A stretch of DNA of 64,000 bases from Alphaproteobacteria bacterium. GTDB lineage: Bacteria > Pseudomonadota > Alphaproteobacteria > UBA9219 > RFNS01. Under the pieces are notes generated by a model. The model was given only the letters and a program-made list of their open reading frames with translations, did not search any database and was not told where the DNA came from. This document shows positions 20,380 through 30,697 of this stretch, piece after piece (positions within the stretch are counted from its first letter, which is position 1; the number at the start of each line of letters is the position of its first letter). The translations under genes were made by a program, and so were the position numbers. Where the stretch lies: assembly GCA_037200005.1 (NCBI GenBank), contig JBBCGY010000001.1:1631103-1695102 (forward strand), read 5' to 3'.

Positions 20380-22128
20380 GCCAAGGGTCCTGAGCGGAAT
20401 CGGCGTCGCGCCGGGTATCGCCATCGGCCCCGCTTTCGTGATCGGCAGCCACGCCTGAACGTGCCGGAGTATCACGTGGGCGCGGCGCAGACCGCCGAAG
20501 AAATCGCCCGTTTCAAGCGCGCCGTCGAGCAGGCGCAGAAGCAATTGAGGCAATTGCAGGCGCGCGCCGAATCCCTGCCCGCGGGCGCGGCCAGCGAGAT
20601 CGCGATTCTGCTGGAGGCGCATCACGCCATGCTGGCGGGATCGCGGCTGGTGCGCGGCGTCGAGGAAATCATCAAAATCGCGCGCGTCAACGCCGAAGCG
20701 GCGATCGAGCGCCAGATCGTCGAGATCGGCGCCAATTTCGCCCGCATGGACGACAGCTATCTCGCCGCCCGCGTCGCCGACGTGCGCGAGGTGGGGCAGC
20801 GCCTGCTGCGCAATCTCATGCAGCAGCAATATCATCCCTTCGCCGCCGCCAAGCCGGGCAGCATCCTGATCGCCGAGGAAATCACCCCCGCCGATACCGC
20901 GTTGATGGACCCCAAGCAGATCGCGGGCTTCGCCACCGTATTGGGCGGCGCGGAAGGCCATGCGGCGATCATGGCGCGCGCGCTCGGCATGCCCGCCGTG
21001 CTGGGCGTCGCCGCGCTGATGCAGGGCGTGGGGCAGAACGACCTTATCATCATCGACGGCCATCGGGGCGAGATCACCGTCCGTCCCGACGCCGCGCAGC
21101 GCCGCGCGGCGCGGCAGATGCTGCAAAAACAGACGGCGGAGCGCGGCAAGCTGCGCGCGCTCAAGCGGCTTGCCTCGGTGACCCGCGACGGCGTGGCGAT
21201 CAATCTGCACGCCAATCTGGAATTGCCGCGCGAGCTCGACGCCGCGCTCGATGCCGGGGCGCAGGGCATCGGCCTGCTGCGCACAGAATTCATGTTCATG
21301 AACCGGGCCGATCTGCCGGACGAGGAAGAGCAATATCAATCGCTGCGCGAACTCGCCGAAGGGCTGAAGGGCAAGCCGCTGACCGTGCGGACGCTCGATA
21401 TCGGCGGCGAAAAGCTCGCGGGCGCGCTGGGGCAAAGCTCGAGCAGCGCCAATCCCGCCTTGGGGCTGCGCGCCATACGCCTCGGCCTCAAGGTGCCGAA
21501 GCTTCTGGAAACCCAGCTCGCGGCGATTTTGCGCGCGGCGGCGCACGGCAATATCCGCATCCTGATCCCGATGATTTCATCCGTCAGCCAGATGCAGCAA
21601 GTGCGCCAGCATGTCATGCAGACGGCCAAGCGATTGCAGCGGCGCGGCGTGAAACTGCCCGACCCGCTGCCGCCGCTCGGCGCGATGATCGAGATTCCCG
21701 GCGCGGCGCTGGCAGCAGATGCGCTCGCCCAGGTCAGCGATTTCTTCGCCATCGGCTCGAACGATCTGACGCAATACACGCTCGCCATCGATCGCGGCGA
21801 CGAGCAGGTAGCGGAACTATACAATCCGCTGCATCCCGCCGTGCTGCGGCTGATTCAATTCACCGCCGCCGCCGCATTACGCGCGCGGGTTCCCGTAAGC
21901 CTGTGCGGCGAAATGGCGGGCGATCCGGATTATACGGCGCTGCTGACGGGATTGGGGCTGCGCGAGCTTTCGATGTCGCCCGCCCGCCTGCCCCGCGTGA
22001 AGCAGCGCGTGCGCAGCCTCGACTTTTCGGCGGCGAACTGCCTTGCCGAACAAATCATGTCGCAAAGCGACGAAGCGCATATCGCGCGGCTGATTAAAGA
22101 ATCCGCCGCGCCCGCGGGACGGCGCTGA
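20369..22128 (+). CDS. ptsI: Phosphoenolpyruvate-protein phosphotransferase, enzyme I (one frameshift)
   Basis: About 585 aa without an N-terminal GAF domain, so the short EI form (some schemes call it ptsP). The start (MKNEPRVLSGIGVAPGIAIGPAF) is separated from the rest by a single-base deletion near 20452-20456; the next frame continues LNVPEYHVGAAQT. The active-site His region is AEGHAAIMARALGMPAVLG, and the C-terminal PEP-binding barrel has GAQGIGLLRTEFMFMNR, GSNDLTQYTLAIDR and LCGEMAGDP. It transfers phosphate from PEP to HPr. The frameshift most likely reflects the sequence quality seen elsewhere in the window. Confidence 0.92.
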
Positions 22129-22146
22129 AACGCGGCAGCGCCCGCC

Positions 22147-23433
22147 TTATCCGCTTGTCTCCGGCGACGGTTTTTCGTATACGCGCGTGCCCGACAATTT
22201 GTCATGCAGGCCCGTCCTCTCCTTCGAGATGAGCATCGGCAAGAAATAAAGGACGGCCCAGGCAAGCAGCGCGCTCGGCACGACAAAAAAAGCGAGGCCC
22301 ATGGCGGTAGCGTCAAACTCGCCGCCATGCGATATTTTACAGAGCGACCATTTGAGGGAAATAAAATACAAGGCCGGAAGCGCCCATACGCCATACCGGC
22401 AAGCCAGCGCACGGCAAGACGCCTTGCTCTTGCCGCGAGCCGTGACATATAGGCCCGTACATAGCTTGCCCAACGACGCCCGCAAGGGCGAGAATTCGAA
22501 CAGCACAAAATAGGCACCAGCCGCCAGCCACATCGCACAGTCTTTCAAGACAAGGAAATCAGCCATTCCCTTTGCCGAGCAATATCCCGCCGAAGGCCGG
22601 AAGGGCGAAAAAGCGAAATTCACAAGATAAAGGATACCGGCCACGACGGCGCCATCCACGAGGAAGGCGAATATCCTGACGATGCTGCCGGCACGTTTCT
22701 CGGACAGAGCCGCAAACGCCGCGACAGGAGCGGCATCGACGGCAGCCGCATATCCACGCCTATACATGCGCGCCCCCGACAGGAGGTCATGCAGGCCGGC
22801 CCGCTCTTTGGTGAAAAGCGCGCTCAAAATGCAAAACCCCATCCATGCCAAGGCAATCGCGCCGGAAAACAGTATGGCTTCGCGCGCTCCGGAACAGTCG
22901 GGCCAATGGTGCTGGCAGAATTCGCTCCAATGTTCGTCGCGCCAATTGCTACCCGTCAGGGAGGGCCTGATTTCCTGAAATCCCCATATGTAAAAGGCCG
23001 CATACAGGAAAGAGGGCATGGCGAACAGGACATATCGCAAAAGAACCGCGCCCGGAGAAAGCTTCCCTCCGTCCGCCGCCGCAAGATATATGTTCGCGCG
23101 CCTTTTGCCGATGCTGCCCCTTTTCGAGAAGCCGTCATAGCCGACGAAATAGAAGAAGGCGAAAAAACAGGCGACAATACTTATCGTCTCGGACTCCTCC
23201 AAAAAGAGCCATGTCTGGGCGTCAGGCCAGACCATAGGAGCGATAAAAGGCATAAAGAGCAAAGAAACGACGCCGGATGCGAGAATTATAAAGAGAATAT
23301 CGAGCAGGAAAGCGACCGCCCTTGCTCCAAGTCCGGCATAGATGGTTTTGTCCGTCATCACTGATTTCATCGCCGAGGCTGTAGCACGCTTGCGGAAAAT
23401 CTTCCAGCGCGCCAGCGCGGCGATAGCGGCCAT
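22147..23433 (-). CDS. RDD family membrane protein with two RDD domains
   Basis: About 428 aa made of two related halves. Each begins with an RDD-type start helix (GARAVAFLLDILFIILASG; and SIVRIFAFLVDGAVVAGILYLV) and ends with the KERxGLHDxLSGxxxY signature (KERAGLHDLLSGARMY; KERTGLHDKLSGTRVY). The internal duplication is evident. RDD proteins are small membrane proteins of uncertain function; some act in ion transport. The start at 23433 overlaps the previous gene stop as TGATG with an AGGA site just before; 23358 (MTDKTIYAG) is a possible alternative closer to the first helix. Confidence 0.8.
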   Translation of the reverse strand: MAAIAALARWKIFRKRATASAMKSVMTDKTIYAGLGARAVAFLLDILFIILASGVVSLLFMPFIAPMVWPDAQTWLFLEESETISIVACFFAFFYFVGYDGFSKRGSIGKRRANIYLAAADGGKLSPGAVLLRYVLFAMPSFLYAAFYIWGFQEIRPSLTGSNWRDEHWSEFCQHHWPDCSGAREAILFSGAIALAWMGFCILSALFTKERAGLHDLLSGARMYRRGYAAAVDAAPVAAFAALSEKRAGSIVRIFAFLVDGAVVAGILYLVNFAFSPFRPSAGYCSAKGMADFLVLKDCAMWLAAGAYFVLFEFSPLRASLGKLCTGLYVTARGKSKASCRALACRYGVWALPALYFISLKWSLCKISHGGEFDATAMGLAFFVVPSALLAWAVLYFLPMLISKERTGLHDKLSGTRVYEKPSPETSG

Positions 23434-24001
23434 CAATCCTGATTATAAACCAGCAGCGTCGCCTTAAGCCGTTCAGCCGCGCCTCGGACAATTTCGGCTC
23501 CGGGATTTTCTCGAACCGCTCCAGCGCCTGAAAGGCCGTCTTGCTGACCTCCTCCGGCTGAGGAACGAGCGCGATCATGCCCAGGACGTCGGCGGTGCCG
23601 CGCGTCCGCGCCTTGGCGCTTCCCTCCACGATAGCGTCGAGCACCTTCACCGCGGCAATGCGGAAAGCAAGCCTCGGGTCCGTGCAGGCCTCCTTGGCCA
23701 GCCGTTCGAGCGCCATGTCGCGCACCTGGTCCGGCATGGCATCGGTCACGCGAAGCACCGCCGTCATAAGCGCGTTCACGCCGCGCTGACGGCCCTTCGC
23801 CATGGCGTCCTTTGCGGTGCCGACCAGCCAGCCATAGAAACGCGTTTCGGCGCTGGCGGTTTTTTCTCCCGTGATGGAAGCATGAAGAAGCTGCGCGATG
23901 GGAGAAGCCAGGGTGGAGCTGCGTACGGCGCTCGAAAGCAGGGAGCTGATGTCCGTCAGAACCGAACTTTCGGCGGGAACGCTTGCGCTGTTTTCGGCCA
24001 T
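23433..24001 (-). CDS. Hypothetical protein, alpha-helical (frameshift near 3' end)
   Basis: About 189 aa when the frame change near 23476-23482 is bridged: the first frame runs [22 protein letters not shown] to [10 protein letters not shown], and the next frame continues [14 protein letters not shown] to a TGA that overlaps the RDD start (TGATG). It is predicted as mostly helical and contains [19 protein letters not shown], which resembles a HEAT-like helical pair. No family recognised. Coupling with the RDD gene suggests co-expression. Confidence 0.5.
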
Positions 24002-24187
24002 GATGCCCCCCCAATAATTTATATGATTTATGCGGCGAACCGCCCGTTATCGCCTCACTTTAAGGGCAAAACTGCAAAAGTAAAAAGAAAATTGTGCTTT
24101 GCAGCAAAAATTGCCGGATTAAGCCCTGCCAAAGCCTTGTGTCCCCAATATAAACCGCTAAACTCCGGCCAGTTTATAACACTCATT

Positions 24188-25519
24188 ATGGAAACGCCAA
24201 TCATGACCTCCGCCGCCGCAACCAAGCCCCAATTCTCCGATTTCAAGGTCAAGGACATGTCCCTGGCCGCCTGGGGGCGCAAGGAAATCAGCCTCGCCGA
24301 GACCGAGATGCCCGGCCTGATGGCGGTGCGCGAAGAATACAAAGGCAAGAGCCCGCTCAAGGGCGCGCGGATCGTCGGCTGCCTGCATATGACGATCCAG
24401 ACCGCGGTGTTGATCGAAACGCTGACCGAGCTCGGGGCGGAAGTGCGCTGGTCGTCCTGCAACATCTTCTCGACGCAGGATCACGCGGCCGCGGCCATCG
24501 CGGCGGAAAATATTCCGGTCTTCGCCTGGAAGGGCATGAACGAGGAAGAATATTGGGACTGCATCGAGCAGACGATCCAAGGCCCCGGCGGCTGGAAGCC
24601 GAACATGCTGCTCGACGACGGCGGCGACCTTACCCGCCTGATGCATGAAAAATATCCGCAGCTGCTCAAGGACGTGCGCGGCGTATCGGAGGAAACCACC
24701 ACCGGCGTGCATCGCCTGCATGTGATGGCGAAGGAAGGCAAGCTGCTGATCCCCGCCTTCAACGTCAATGACAGCGTGACGAAATCGAAATTCGACAATC
24801 TGTATGGCTGCCGCGAAAGCCTGGTGGACGGCATCCGCCGCGCCACCGACGTGATGATGGCGGGCAAGATCGCCATCGTCTGCGGCTATGGCGATGTCGG
24901 CAAGGGTTCGGCGGCGAGCCTGCGCTCGGCCGGCGCGCGCGTGATGGTCACCGAAGTCGATCCGATCAACGCGCTGCAAGCCGCGATGGAAGGCTATCAG
25001 GTCGTGACGATGGAAGACGCCGCGCCGCTCGCGGATATCGTCGTCACCGCCACGGGCAATGCCGACGTCGTCACGCTCGACCATATGCGCGCGATGAAGG
25101 ACCGCGCGATCATCTGCAATATTGGCCATTTCGACAACGAGATTCAGATCGACGCGCTGAGCAACATGAAGTGGGACGAGATCAAGCCGCAGGTGGACGA
25201 AGTCACCTTCCCCGACGGCAAGCGCCTGATCGTTCTCGCGAAAGGCCGTCTGGTCAATCTCGGCTGCGCGATGGGCCATCCGAGCTTCGTCATGAGCGCC
25301 TCCTTCACCAATCAGGTGATGGCGCAGATCGAATTGTGGGGCAATCCCGGCAAGTATCAGAAGCAGGTCTATGTGCTGCCCAAGCAGCTCGACGAAAAAG
25401 TCGCCCGCCTGCATCTCGCCAAATTGGGCGCGAAGCTGACGGTGCTATCGAAGGCGCAGGCCGACTATATCGGCGTCTCGCCGCAGGGGCCGTACAAGGC
25501 GGATACGTACCGGTATTAA
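24188..25519 (+). CDS. ahcY: Adenosylhomocysteinase
   Basis: About 443 aa, full length. It hydrolyses S-adenosylhomocysteine to adenosine and homocysteine in the activated methyl cycle. Motifs: [15 protein letters not shown] and [18 protein letters not shown] in the substrate domain, the NAD-binding [14 protein letters not shown] with [17 protein letters not shown], and the C-terminal [18 protein letters not shown] and KADTYRY end typical of the family. The start at 24188 or 24203 is likely; the longer in-frame extension upstream is not family-like. The upstream region (24050-24187) showed no riboswitch I could recognise. It is intact, unlike most neighbours. Confidence 0.97.
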   Translation: METPIMTSAAATKPQFSDFKVKDMSLAAWGRKEISLAETEMPGLMAVREEYKGKSPLKGARIVGCLHMTIQTAVLIETLTELGAEVRWSSCNIFSTQDHAAAAIAAENIPVFAWKGMNEEEYWDCIEQTIQGPGGWKPNMLLDDGGDLTRLMHEKYPQLLKDVRGVSEETTTGVHRLHVMAKEGKLLIPAFNVNDSVTKSKFDNLYGCRESLVDGIRRATDVMMAGKIAIVCGYGDVGKGSAASLRSAGARVMVTEVDPINALQAAMEGYQVVTMEDAAPLADIVVTATGNADVVTLDHMRAMKDRAIICNIGHFDNEIQIDALSNMKWDEIKPQVDEVTFPDGKRLIVLAKGRLVNLGCAMGHPSFVMSASFTNQVMAQIELWGNPGKYQKQVYVLPKQLDEKVARLHLAKLGAKLTVLSKAQADYIGVSPQGPYKADTYRY

Positions 25520-25640
25520 TCGTTCTTCGGCGTATGCAGCGGCGCGCATATTTGCATCGCCCGATATAAGGGCACGGCGGGATCGACTGGCGCGGTTGGC
25601 TTGGCCAACTGCGGAAAAGATGCCGTTTGGACAAAAGCCG

Positions 25641-25984
25641 TCACCGTGTTTTTCTCAGATTGTAAGACTGGACAATGATATCGCCGCCCTGTTCCGTGCT
25701 TTGCCGCACGATCCAGCGGTTTGCGAAAGGATCGGCGAGGCGCAGACCGAAGAGCTTGTGGCCAGATCGGGGATGGGCGCCCCATGGCTGAAAAGGCATT
25801 TCGTAAAATTCTCGTCGCGCTGATCTTCCTGAGCCTTCGCGGCAAGGGCTGCTGTTTTCCGGGCGGCGGCAGCTTGCGCCTGCTCAGCCGTTTGGCGCTG
25901 TTTAACCGTTTCCTGAGATGAATTCTCGCATCCAGCCAACGCCGCTAAGGACAGGCCCAAGGCAACTCTTCTTTTCCAGTCCAT
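25641..25984 (-). CDS. Putative lipoprotein (one frameshift)
   Basis: Starts MDWKRRVALGLSLAALAGC with a lipobox (LAGC). A helical Gln/Ala-rich segment (KQRQTAEQAQAAAARKTAALAAKAQ) is followed, after a frame change around 25815-25822, by a compact C-terminal part: MPFQPWGAHPRSGHKLFGLR, then LADPFANRWIVRQSTEQGGD and IIVQSYNLRKTR. The C-terminal frame was chosen because it reads as a well-formed domain through a stretch where the other two frames do not. The final TGA overlaps a GTG that would start a 43 aa ORF (to 25519) of doubtful reality. Unknown family. Confidence 0.5.
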
Positions 25985-26183
25985 AATACGTCCTTGAAAA
26001 TAAGGTTGTTCCAACGTCACCTGCGCAGAATAGAGTTCTTTCCGCATCCTCCCAATAACTTTTTACTTTCATGCCGCTGCCGCCGGATTCCATTTCCACC
26101 TTATTTACTTTCAAGGTAGAAATAAATGTTAAGAAATGACGGTTAAGTTGTCATTCCGGCTCTACGCATTTTAGGCAAGAAGC

Positions 26184-28858
26184 ATGTATCTCGGCATTGA
26201 TCTCGGCACGTCGAATTCGGTGATTGCCGGCATTGTGGATGGCGAAGTCCGGGTGTTCAAGCCGTGGACGGCGGCGACGTGCTGCCTTCCGTAATCTTCC
26301 CGTAATCTTCTTCGACAAGCGCGGCCACCGGCTTTACGGACGCCGCGCCTACGACCAGGCAATGCTGTCGCCCGATCAGGTGGCGATGGGCTTCAAGCGC
26401 CTGCTCGGCACCTCGACGCCGATCCAGATTACCGGCGCGGGCCTATCTCTCGGCGCGGAAGAATGCAGCGCCGAAATCCTGCGCCAGCTTCTCGGCCAGG
26501 CGGCGACCGAAAACCGGCAACCAGCCGATCCACGGCGCGGTGGTCACCGTTCCCGCCGCCTTCAACCAGATGCAATGCGAGGCGACGATGCGCGCCGCCA
26601 AGACGGCGGGGCTGAGCAACGTGACGCTGCTGCAGGAGCCCATCGCGGCGGCGCTGTCGGCGCTCGGCACGCAGCGGCGGTCGGGACAGTATCTGATCTA
26701 TGATCTGGGAGGCGGCACGTTCGACCTCGCGCTGGTCGAAGCCATCGAAGGGCAGACCAATGTGGTGGCGCACCAAGGCATCAACATGCTCGGCGGGCGC
26801 GATTTCGACCGCATGCTGGTCAACGAAATCATCCGCCCCTGGCTCGTCACCAATTTCGACATGCCGGAGAATTTCCAGCGCGACAAGAATTTCCAGCGCC
26901 TGATCCGCGTCGCCCATATCGCGGCGGAAAAAGCCAAGATCGATCTTTCGACGCTCGAACAGACCACGGTTTTCGCCAGCGACGACGAAGTTCGCCTGAC
27001 CGACCTGAGCGGCACGGACATCTTCCTCGAAGCGCCGGTGACGCGGGCGCAGTACGAGGCGCTGATCCGCGAGCCGATCATGCAGACCATCGATCTCGTC
27101 CGGCAGGTGCTCGAGGAAAACAATTATAAGCATGAAGACATCGACAAGCTGGTCTTCATCGGCGGCCCGAGCCGCACGCCGCTGATCCGCGAGATGGTGG
27201 CGCGGGAACTCGGCATTCCGACCGATATCAAGGTCGATCCGCTGACCTCGGTCGCCATCGGCGCGGCGCATTACGCCACGATCTATCACTGGGACGGCCA
27301 AGCGCCCCAACCCGCCATTACGGCGGGCACCGACAAATCCCCCGCCGTCACGACGGGCGCGGCGAACGGCGAACGTCCGCCCACGCCGCGCGACGTCATG
27401 CCCGAAGAAGACGCCGCGGAGGGCCAGACGAAAGCGCCGCACGCCGCCAAGAAACAATCGCCGAAGCGGCGGCGCAGGAAAAACCCCGCGCCCGAAGCGC
27501 CGGTGCGGCTCGACTATCAGACGCCGACATCCGACACCGAAACGCCGGTCTATCTGCATATCGTCGATATATTGGGCGACGTGGCGCAAATCCAGATCGA
27601 AAGCGCCGACGGCTGGGCTTCCGAAATCGTCGAGATCACGCCCGATGTCGAAATCCGGGTGCCGGTCAAGAAGCTGGGCGTCAATGATTTCACCGCCCGC
27701 TATTTCGACAAGCGCGACCGGATGCTCGACCAGTTCGAGCAGAAATTCTCCATCACCCGCAGCGACGCGGTCATGATCCCGGCGGCGCAGACCATCGCGG
27801 TCAAGGCGCTCGACCATCTGCAAGGCCAGAACAACATCCTGGTGACGATCATCGAAAAAGGCGCGCTGCTTCCGGCGCGCGGCAAGGCGCAGTTCAAGAG
27901 CGCCCGCGAGCTGGCGGCGGGCGCGCGCGGCAATCTGAGCTTCGAATTGTTCCAGGTCGAATATCCCGAGCGGATCGAGCTCAATCTGTGCGTCGGCGTC
28001 TTTCGCGTCTCGGGCAGCGATCTGCCCGCGCGCTATGTGCTGCGGGCGGGCGATCCCATCGTCTTCAACTGGAAAATGTCGGACAGCGGCATTCTCCAGG
28101 CCACCGTGAGCCTGCCGCAGCAGAGCGGACGCGCGCCGATCGAACTGCACGCGCCGCGCTTCTACTCGCCGCAGGCCGGAGAAATGAATTTCGACGCCGA
28201 GCATGGCGGGCAATTCGCGGCGGCGCTGCTGCGCCAGGCGGAGGAAGAGCGCGGCGACCTGGTCGCCGCCGCCGGTCCGGAAGCGGGCAAGGAGCTCAGC
28301 ATCCTGCATATGCGCATCGGCGATCAGCAGGAAATGCTCGCCGAAGATTCTTCGGACCCCGAAGCGATCCGCAAGGTCGCCGAGGAAGCGCGCCTGATCC
28401 GCCAGGACATCGCGCGCCTGAGCAAGAAGCATCGCGGCGCGGTGATGCAAAGGCAGCTCGGCAAGCTGACCGCGATCTTCAACCGCCTCGCGCGCGGCCA
28501 TGCGGAGAAAGTCGACATCGAGCGGTTCGAGAGCTATGTCGATAAAGTGCAGAAGATCATCGACGACGGCGAAGAGCTGGCCCTCCCCGACGCCGAACGG
28601 CATTTCGCCGACATGCGCGATATCTTTTTCGCCGCCGCCTGGCGCGACGATCAGTATGTCCGCATGTGGTTCGACCGGCTACAAAAAGAAGCTTATCTTT
28701 TCCCCGACCAGGCGGAATTCGCGAAACTGTCCACCGAAGGCAAGGAAGCCAAGGACATCAAGGCGCTGCGCAAGCTCGTCAGTCAAATGCTGGAGGCCCG
28801 CATCGCGCTCGCCGCCAGCGACACGACGACCGAACTGGCGACCATCGTGCGGGCGTAA
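26184..28858 (+). CDS. Hsp70 (DnaK)-family protein with long unassigned C-terminus (three disruptions)
   Basis: N-terminus MYLGIDLGTSNSVIAGIVDG is the Hsp70 phosphate-1 motif; DLGGGTFDLALVEA (phosphate-2), LLQEPIAAALSALG and FIGGPSRTPLIREMVARELG (adenosine motif) follow. After the ATPase domain comes a Pro/Lys-rich linker (KKQSPKRRRRKNPAPEAPV), then about 430 aa that do not look like the usual substrate-binding domain: two beta-rich segments and a helical C-terminus (about the last 200 aa). The 5' end is broken three times: a missing base near 26262, a tandem copy of gtaatcttccc near 26295-26316, and an extra A near 26510. Bridging these gives about 890 aa. It is probably a specialised chaperone rather than DnaK; the client is unknown. 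Confidence 0.8.
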
Positions 28859-28867
28859 CGGCAACCG

Positions 28868-30139
28868 TCACAACATCCTTATTCCCGGATTCGCATTCGG
28901 CACGCGCATCAGCGCATCGAGCGCCCAGACCAGCGCATCGACGCGGTCGGGTGAAGACCGCGCGATCTCCGCGAAGCTGAATGACGCCATCTGCGCCGCG
29001 AGCTCCGGCATCAGACCGGCATGGCGGACGCGGCGCTGCTCGTAGAGCAAGGCGATGGGCACCGCGCGATCCCATTTGCTCCGCCCCGCCCGCACCGCGC
29101 GGCATATCATGGACGGCGCGTGCTGCTGCAGAAGCCGCGTCAGCAGTTCGCCGCCAGCATTGACCTCAACAACGATGGAGGTGGCCTTGCAAGTTTCGGC
29201 GAGATGCGCCGCCCGCGCCGCCCATATGTCGGACGGAAAACGCCCCGACGCGTCGCCCAGCACGTAGAGAAAGCCGTCCTCGCCCAAACCGGCGGCGATG
29301 ATGCCGGTCTCGTCATTCTTCTCGCCATGACCGAGGGCGGGATCGACCGCCACCACGACGCGCCGCATCGCCGGAATCCTGTCGCGGCTGACGGTGCAAG
29401 AGGCGATCTCCGCCGCCTTCCATAGCGCCCCCGCGTCGTCTTCCAGAATCTCCGCTTCCATCTCCTGGCGTCCGAGGCGGGTTCCATCGTAACGCTCTTT
29501 CAGTTCGGCCAGCAAGGCCGCCGGCAGATTCGCCGCATTGTCGCCGGTGCGCCCGCGCGTGAGATGCAGGTCGCTTCCGGCGCGCGCGACAAGGCTGCGC
29601 ACCAGGAGCGTCGGGCGCGGCGTCGTGGTGATGACGGCGCGCGGATCGCCGCCGAGCCGCAGCCCGAGCATCATCTGATCGAACGCTTCCGGCCGCGCCC
29701 AGGCGGCAAGCTCGTCGCACCAGACCCGGTGATGCTGCGGGCCGCGCAAACGGTCGGGCTCGTCGGCGGAAAACAGTTTGACGATGCTGCCGTTGCGCAA
29801 GATAAGCTCGCCCAGGCTGCGGTTCCATTTCTTGACGCAGGCGCGCGGAATCGCGTGCAGCAACCCGCTCTCGCCTTCCACGCAGGTGTCGCGCGCGTCG
29901 GCGAAAGTCGGCGCGACCACGCCGAGGCGCGCGCCGTCGTTCCATAGCGCGTAGCGCGCCAGATCCTCGGCGCCCGTCCGCGTCTTGCCCCAGCCACGCC
30001 CGGCCAGCACCAGCCACAGCCGCCAGTCATGCGACGGCGTCAGCTGGCTCGGGCGGGCGTCCTTGATCCAGCGCAGTCTCGCCTCGATCGCCAAGAGATT
30101 TGGCAGCGGCAAGGTCTTCCAGGAGTTTGGCAATTGCAT
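28868..30139 (-). CDS. Terminase large subunit, gene-transfer-agent type
   Basis: About 423 aa DNA-packaging ATPase/nuclease. The Walker A is the terminase variant AGRGWGKTRTGAEDLA, with LGVVAPTFADARDTCVEGESGLL, RLRGPQHHRVWCDELAAW (Walker B region) and TTTPRPTLLVRSL following. The nuclease part has VVVAVDPALGHGEKNDETGI, with the first catalytic Asp, and WDRAVPIALLYEQRRVRH. This is the GTA_ORF2/DNA-packaging family of alphaproteobacteria. The start at 30139 (MQLPNSWKTLPLPNLLAIE) is chosen over 30205; it overlaps the small terminase gene by about 110 nt. No portal or capsid gene follows: the downstream neighbour is the convergent Hsp70 gene. Confidence 0.88.
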   Translation of the reverse strand: MQLPNSWKTLPLPNLLAIEARLRWIKDARPSQLTPSHDWRLWLVLAGRGWGKTRTGAEDLARYALWNDGARLGVVAPTFADARDTCVEGESGLLHAIPRACVKKWNRSLGELILRNGSIVKLFSADEPDRLRGPQHHRVWCDELAAWARPEAFDQMMLGLRLGGDPRAVITTTPRPTLLVRSLVARAGSDLHLTRGRTGDNAANLPAALLAELKERYDGTRLGRQEMEAEILEDDAGALWKAAEIASCTVSRDRIPAMRRVVVAVDPALGHGEKNDETGIIAAGLGEDGFLYVLGDASGRFPSDIWAARAAHLAETCKATSIVVEVNAGGELLTRLLQQHAPSMICRAVRAGRSKWDRAVPIALLYEQRRVRHAGLMPELAAQMASFSFAEIARSSPDRVDALVWALDALMRVPNANPGIRML

Positions 30140-30442
30140 GGAGCGTGGCCTGCCTTTGTTTGCGTTCATCGTCGGTTTCTGTCTTGTCCATGGTCGATTC
30201 CTCATGTTTCAGGATGCGGTCGAGAAGCGCTTTGGCGGCGGTCACCCGCACCTGATCGCTGCCGCTGCCGGTCATCAATTCCATCAATGTCTGGAGCGCC
30301 GCGCCGGCGGAAACTTCCCCAGCCGCCGTGCCCGCCGTTGTTTTCCTGGGCGTTTTTGTCGCGGCTTTTCCCGCGCCAGCTTTCCCCGCGCCCTGGCCGC
30401 GATTTTTTTCGCGGGGGCCGATTTATCTTTTGGTGTTTTCAT
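30027..30442 (-). CDS. Probable small terminase subunit (GTA gene 1-like), one frameshift
   Basis: The C-terminal frame reads LMELMTGSGSDQVRVTAAKALLDRILKHEES followed by a helical region (DERKQRQATLHAIAKLLEDLAAA). Such helix-rich N-terminal DNA-binding segments (DQVRVTAAKALLDR) precede GTA-type large terminases. The upstream end begins at an ATG at 30442 (MKTPKDKSAPAKK) and needs one extra A in the A7 run at 30411-30417 to join the C-terminal frame, giving a Lys/Ala/Gly-rich N-terminus. It lies three nt downstream of the second immunity-like gene and overlaps terL, so all are in one transcription unit. Confidence 0.6.
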
Positions 30443-30445
30443 GGA

Positions 30446-30697
30446 CTATGTTAAATCCGGCTCTTCCACTTGACGCCAAATATCTTTGGGCACGCCAAAT
30501 TGTTCAAACGCCTGATCAACGGTTATTTCAAAAGTGTCCTGCAGATAATCATATATGTCCTTGCCATCTTCATAGACATACAAATAGTACCCGTACTGAT
30601 CCGGCACTGACGGCATTAAGCTGGTCAGTTTCTGACGTTCGATTACAAATCGGCGTGGCTTCGGGCTCTCAATCTGCGCTTCCCATTTCATGGTCAC
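30446..30697 (-). CDS. Immunity-like small protein, paralogue 2
   Basis: 83 aa, clearly homologous to the adjacent gene at 30694: shared pattern xxPRRxxIExQxLxSxMPxVPxQxGxYLYVxExxK and the ending YGxPKDIWRQVE. The start ATG overlaps the stop of paralogue 1 (ATGA). Acidic, soluble, no signal. Tandem paralogues directly behind a putative toxin gene are the usual layout of polymorphic-toxin immunity genes; the immunity role is inferred from position only. Confidence 0.7.
   Translation of the reverse strand: MTMKWEAQIESPKPRRFVIERQKLTSLMPSVPDQYGYYLYVYEDGKDIYDYLQDTFEITVDQAFEQFGVPKDIWRQVEEPDLT

Noticed and set aside
19645-21546. 633-codon open frame antisense to the PTS genes
   Set aside because: Shadow of conserved EIIA, HPr and enzyme I genes.
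24050-24187. SAH or SAM riboswitch upstream of ahcY
   Set aside because: I looked for conserved SAH/SAM-II-like cores and saw none; the segment is AT-rich without matching helices.
25519-25644. 43-codon GTG-start frame overlapping the end of the lipoprotein gene
   Set aside because: The overlap (GTGA) is suggestive, but there is no other sign of coding, and it may be part of a further frameshifted C-terminus.
26429-28603. 724-codon open frame antisense to the hsp70-like gene
   Set aside because: The sense strand encodes clear Hsp70 motifs. The antisense product is a His/Arg/Asp-rich shadow, as produced by GC-rich codon bias.
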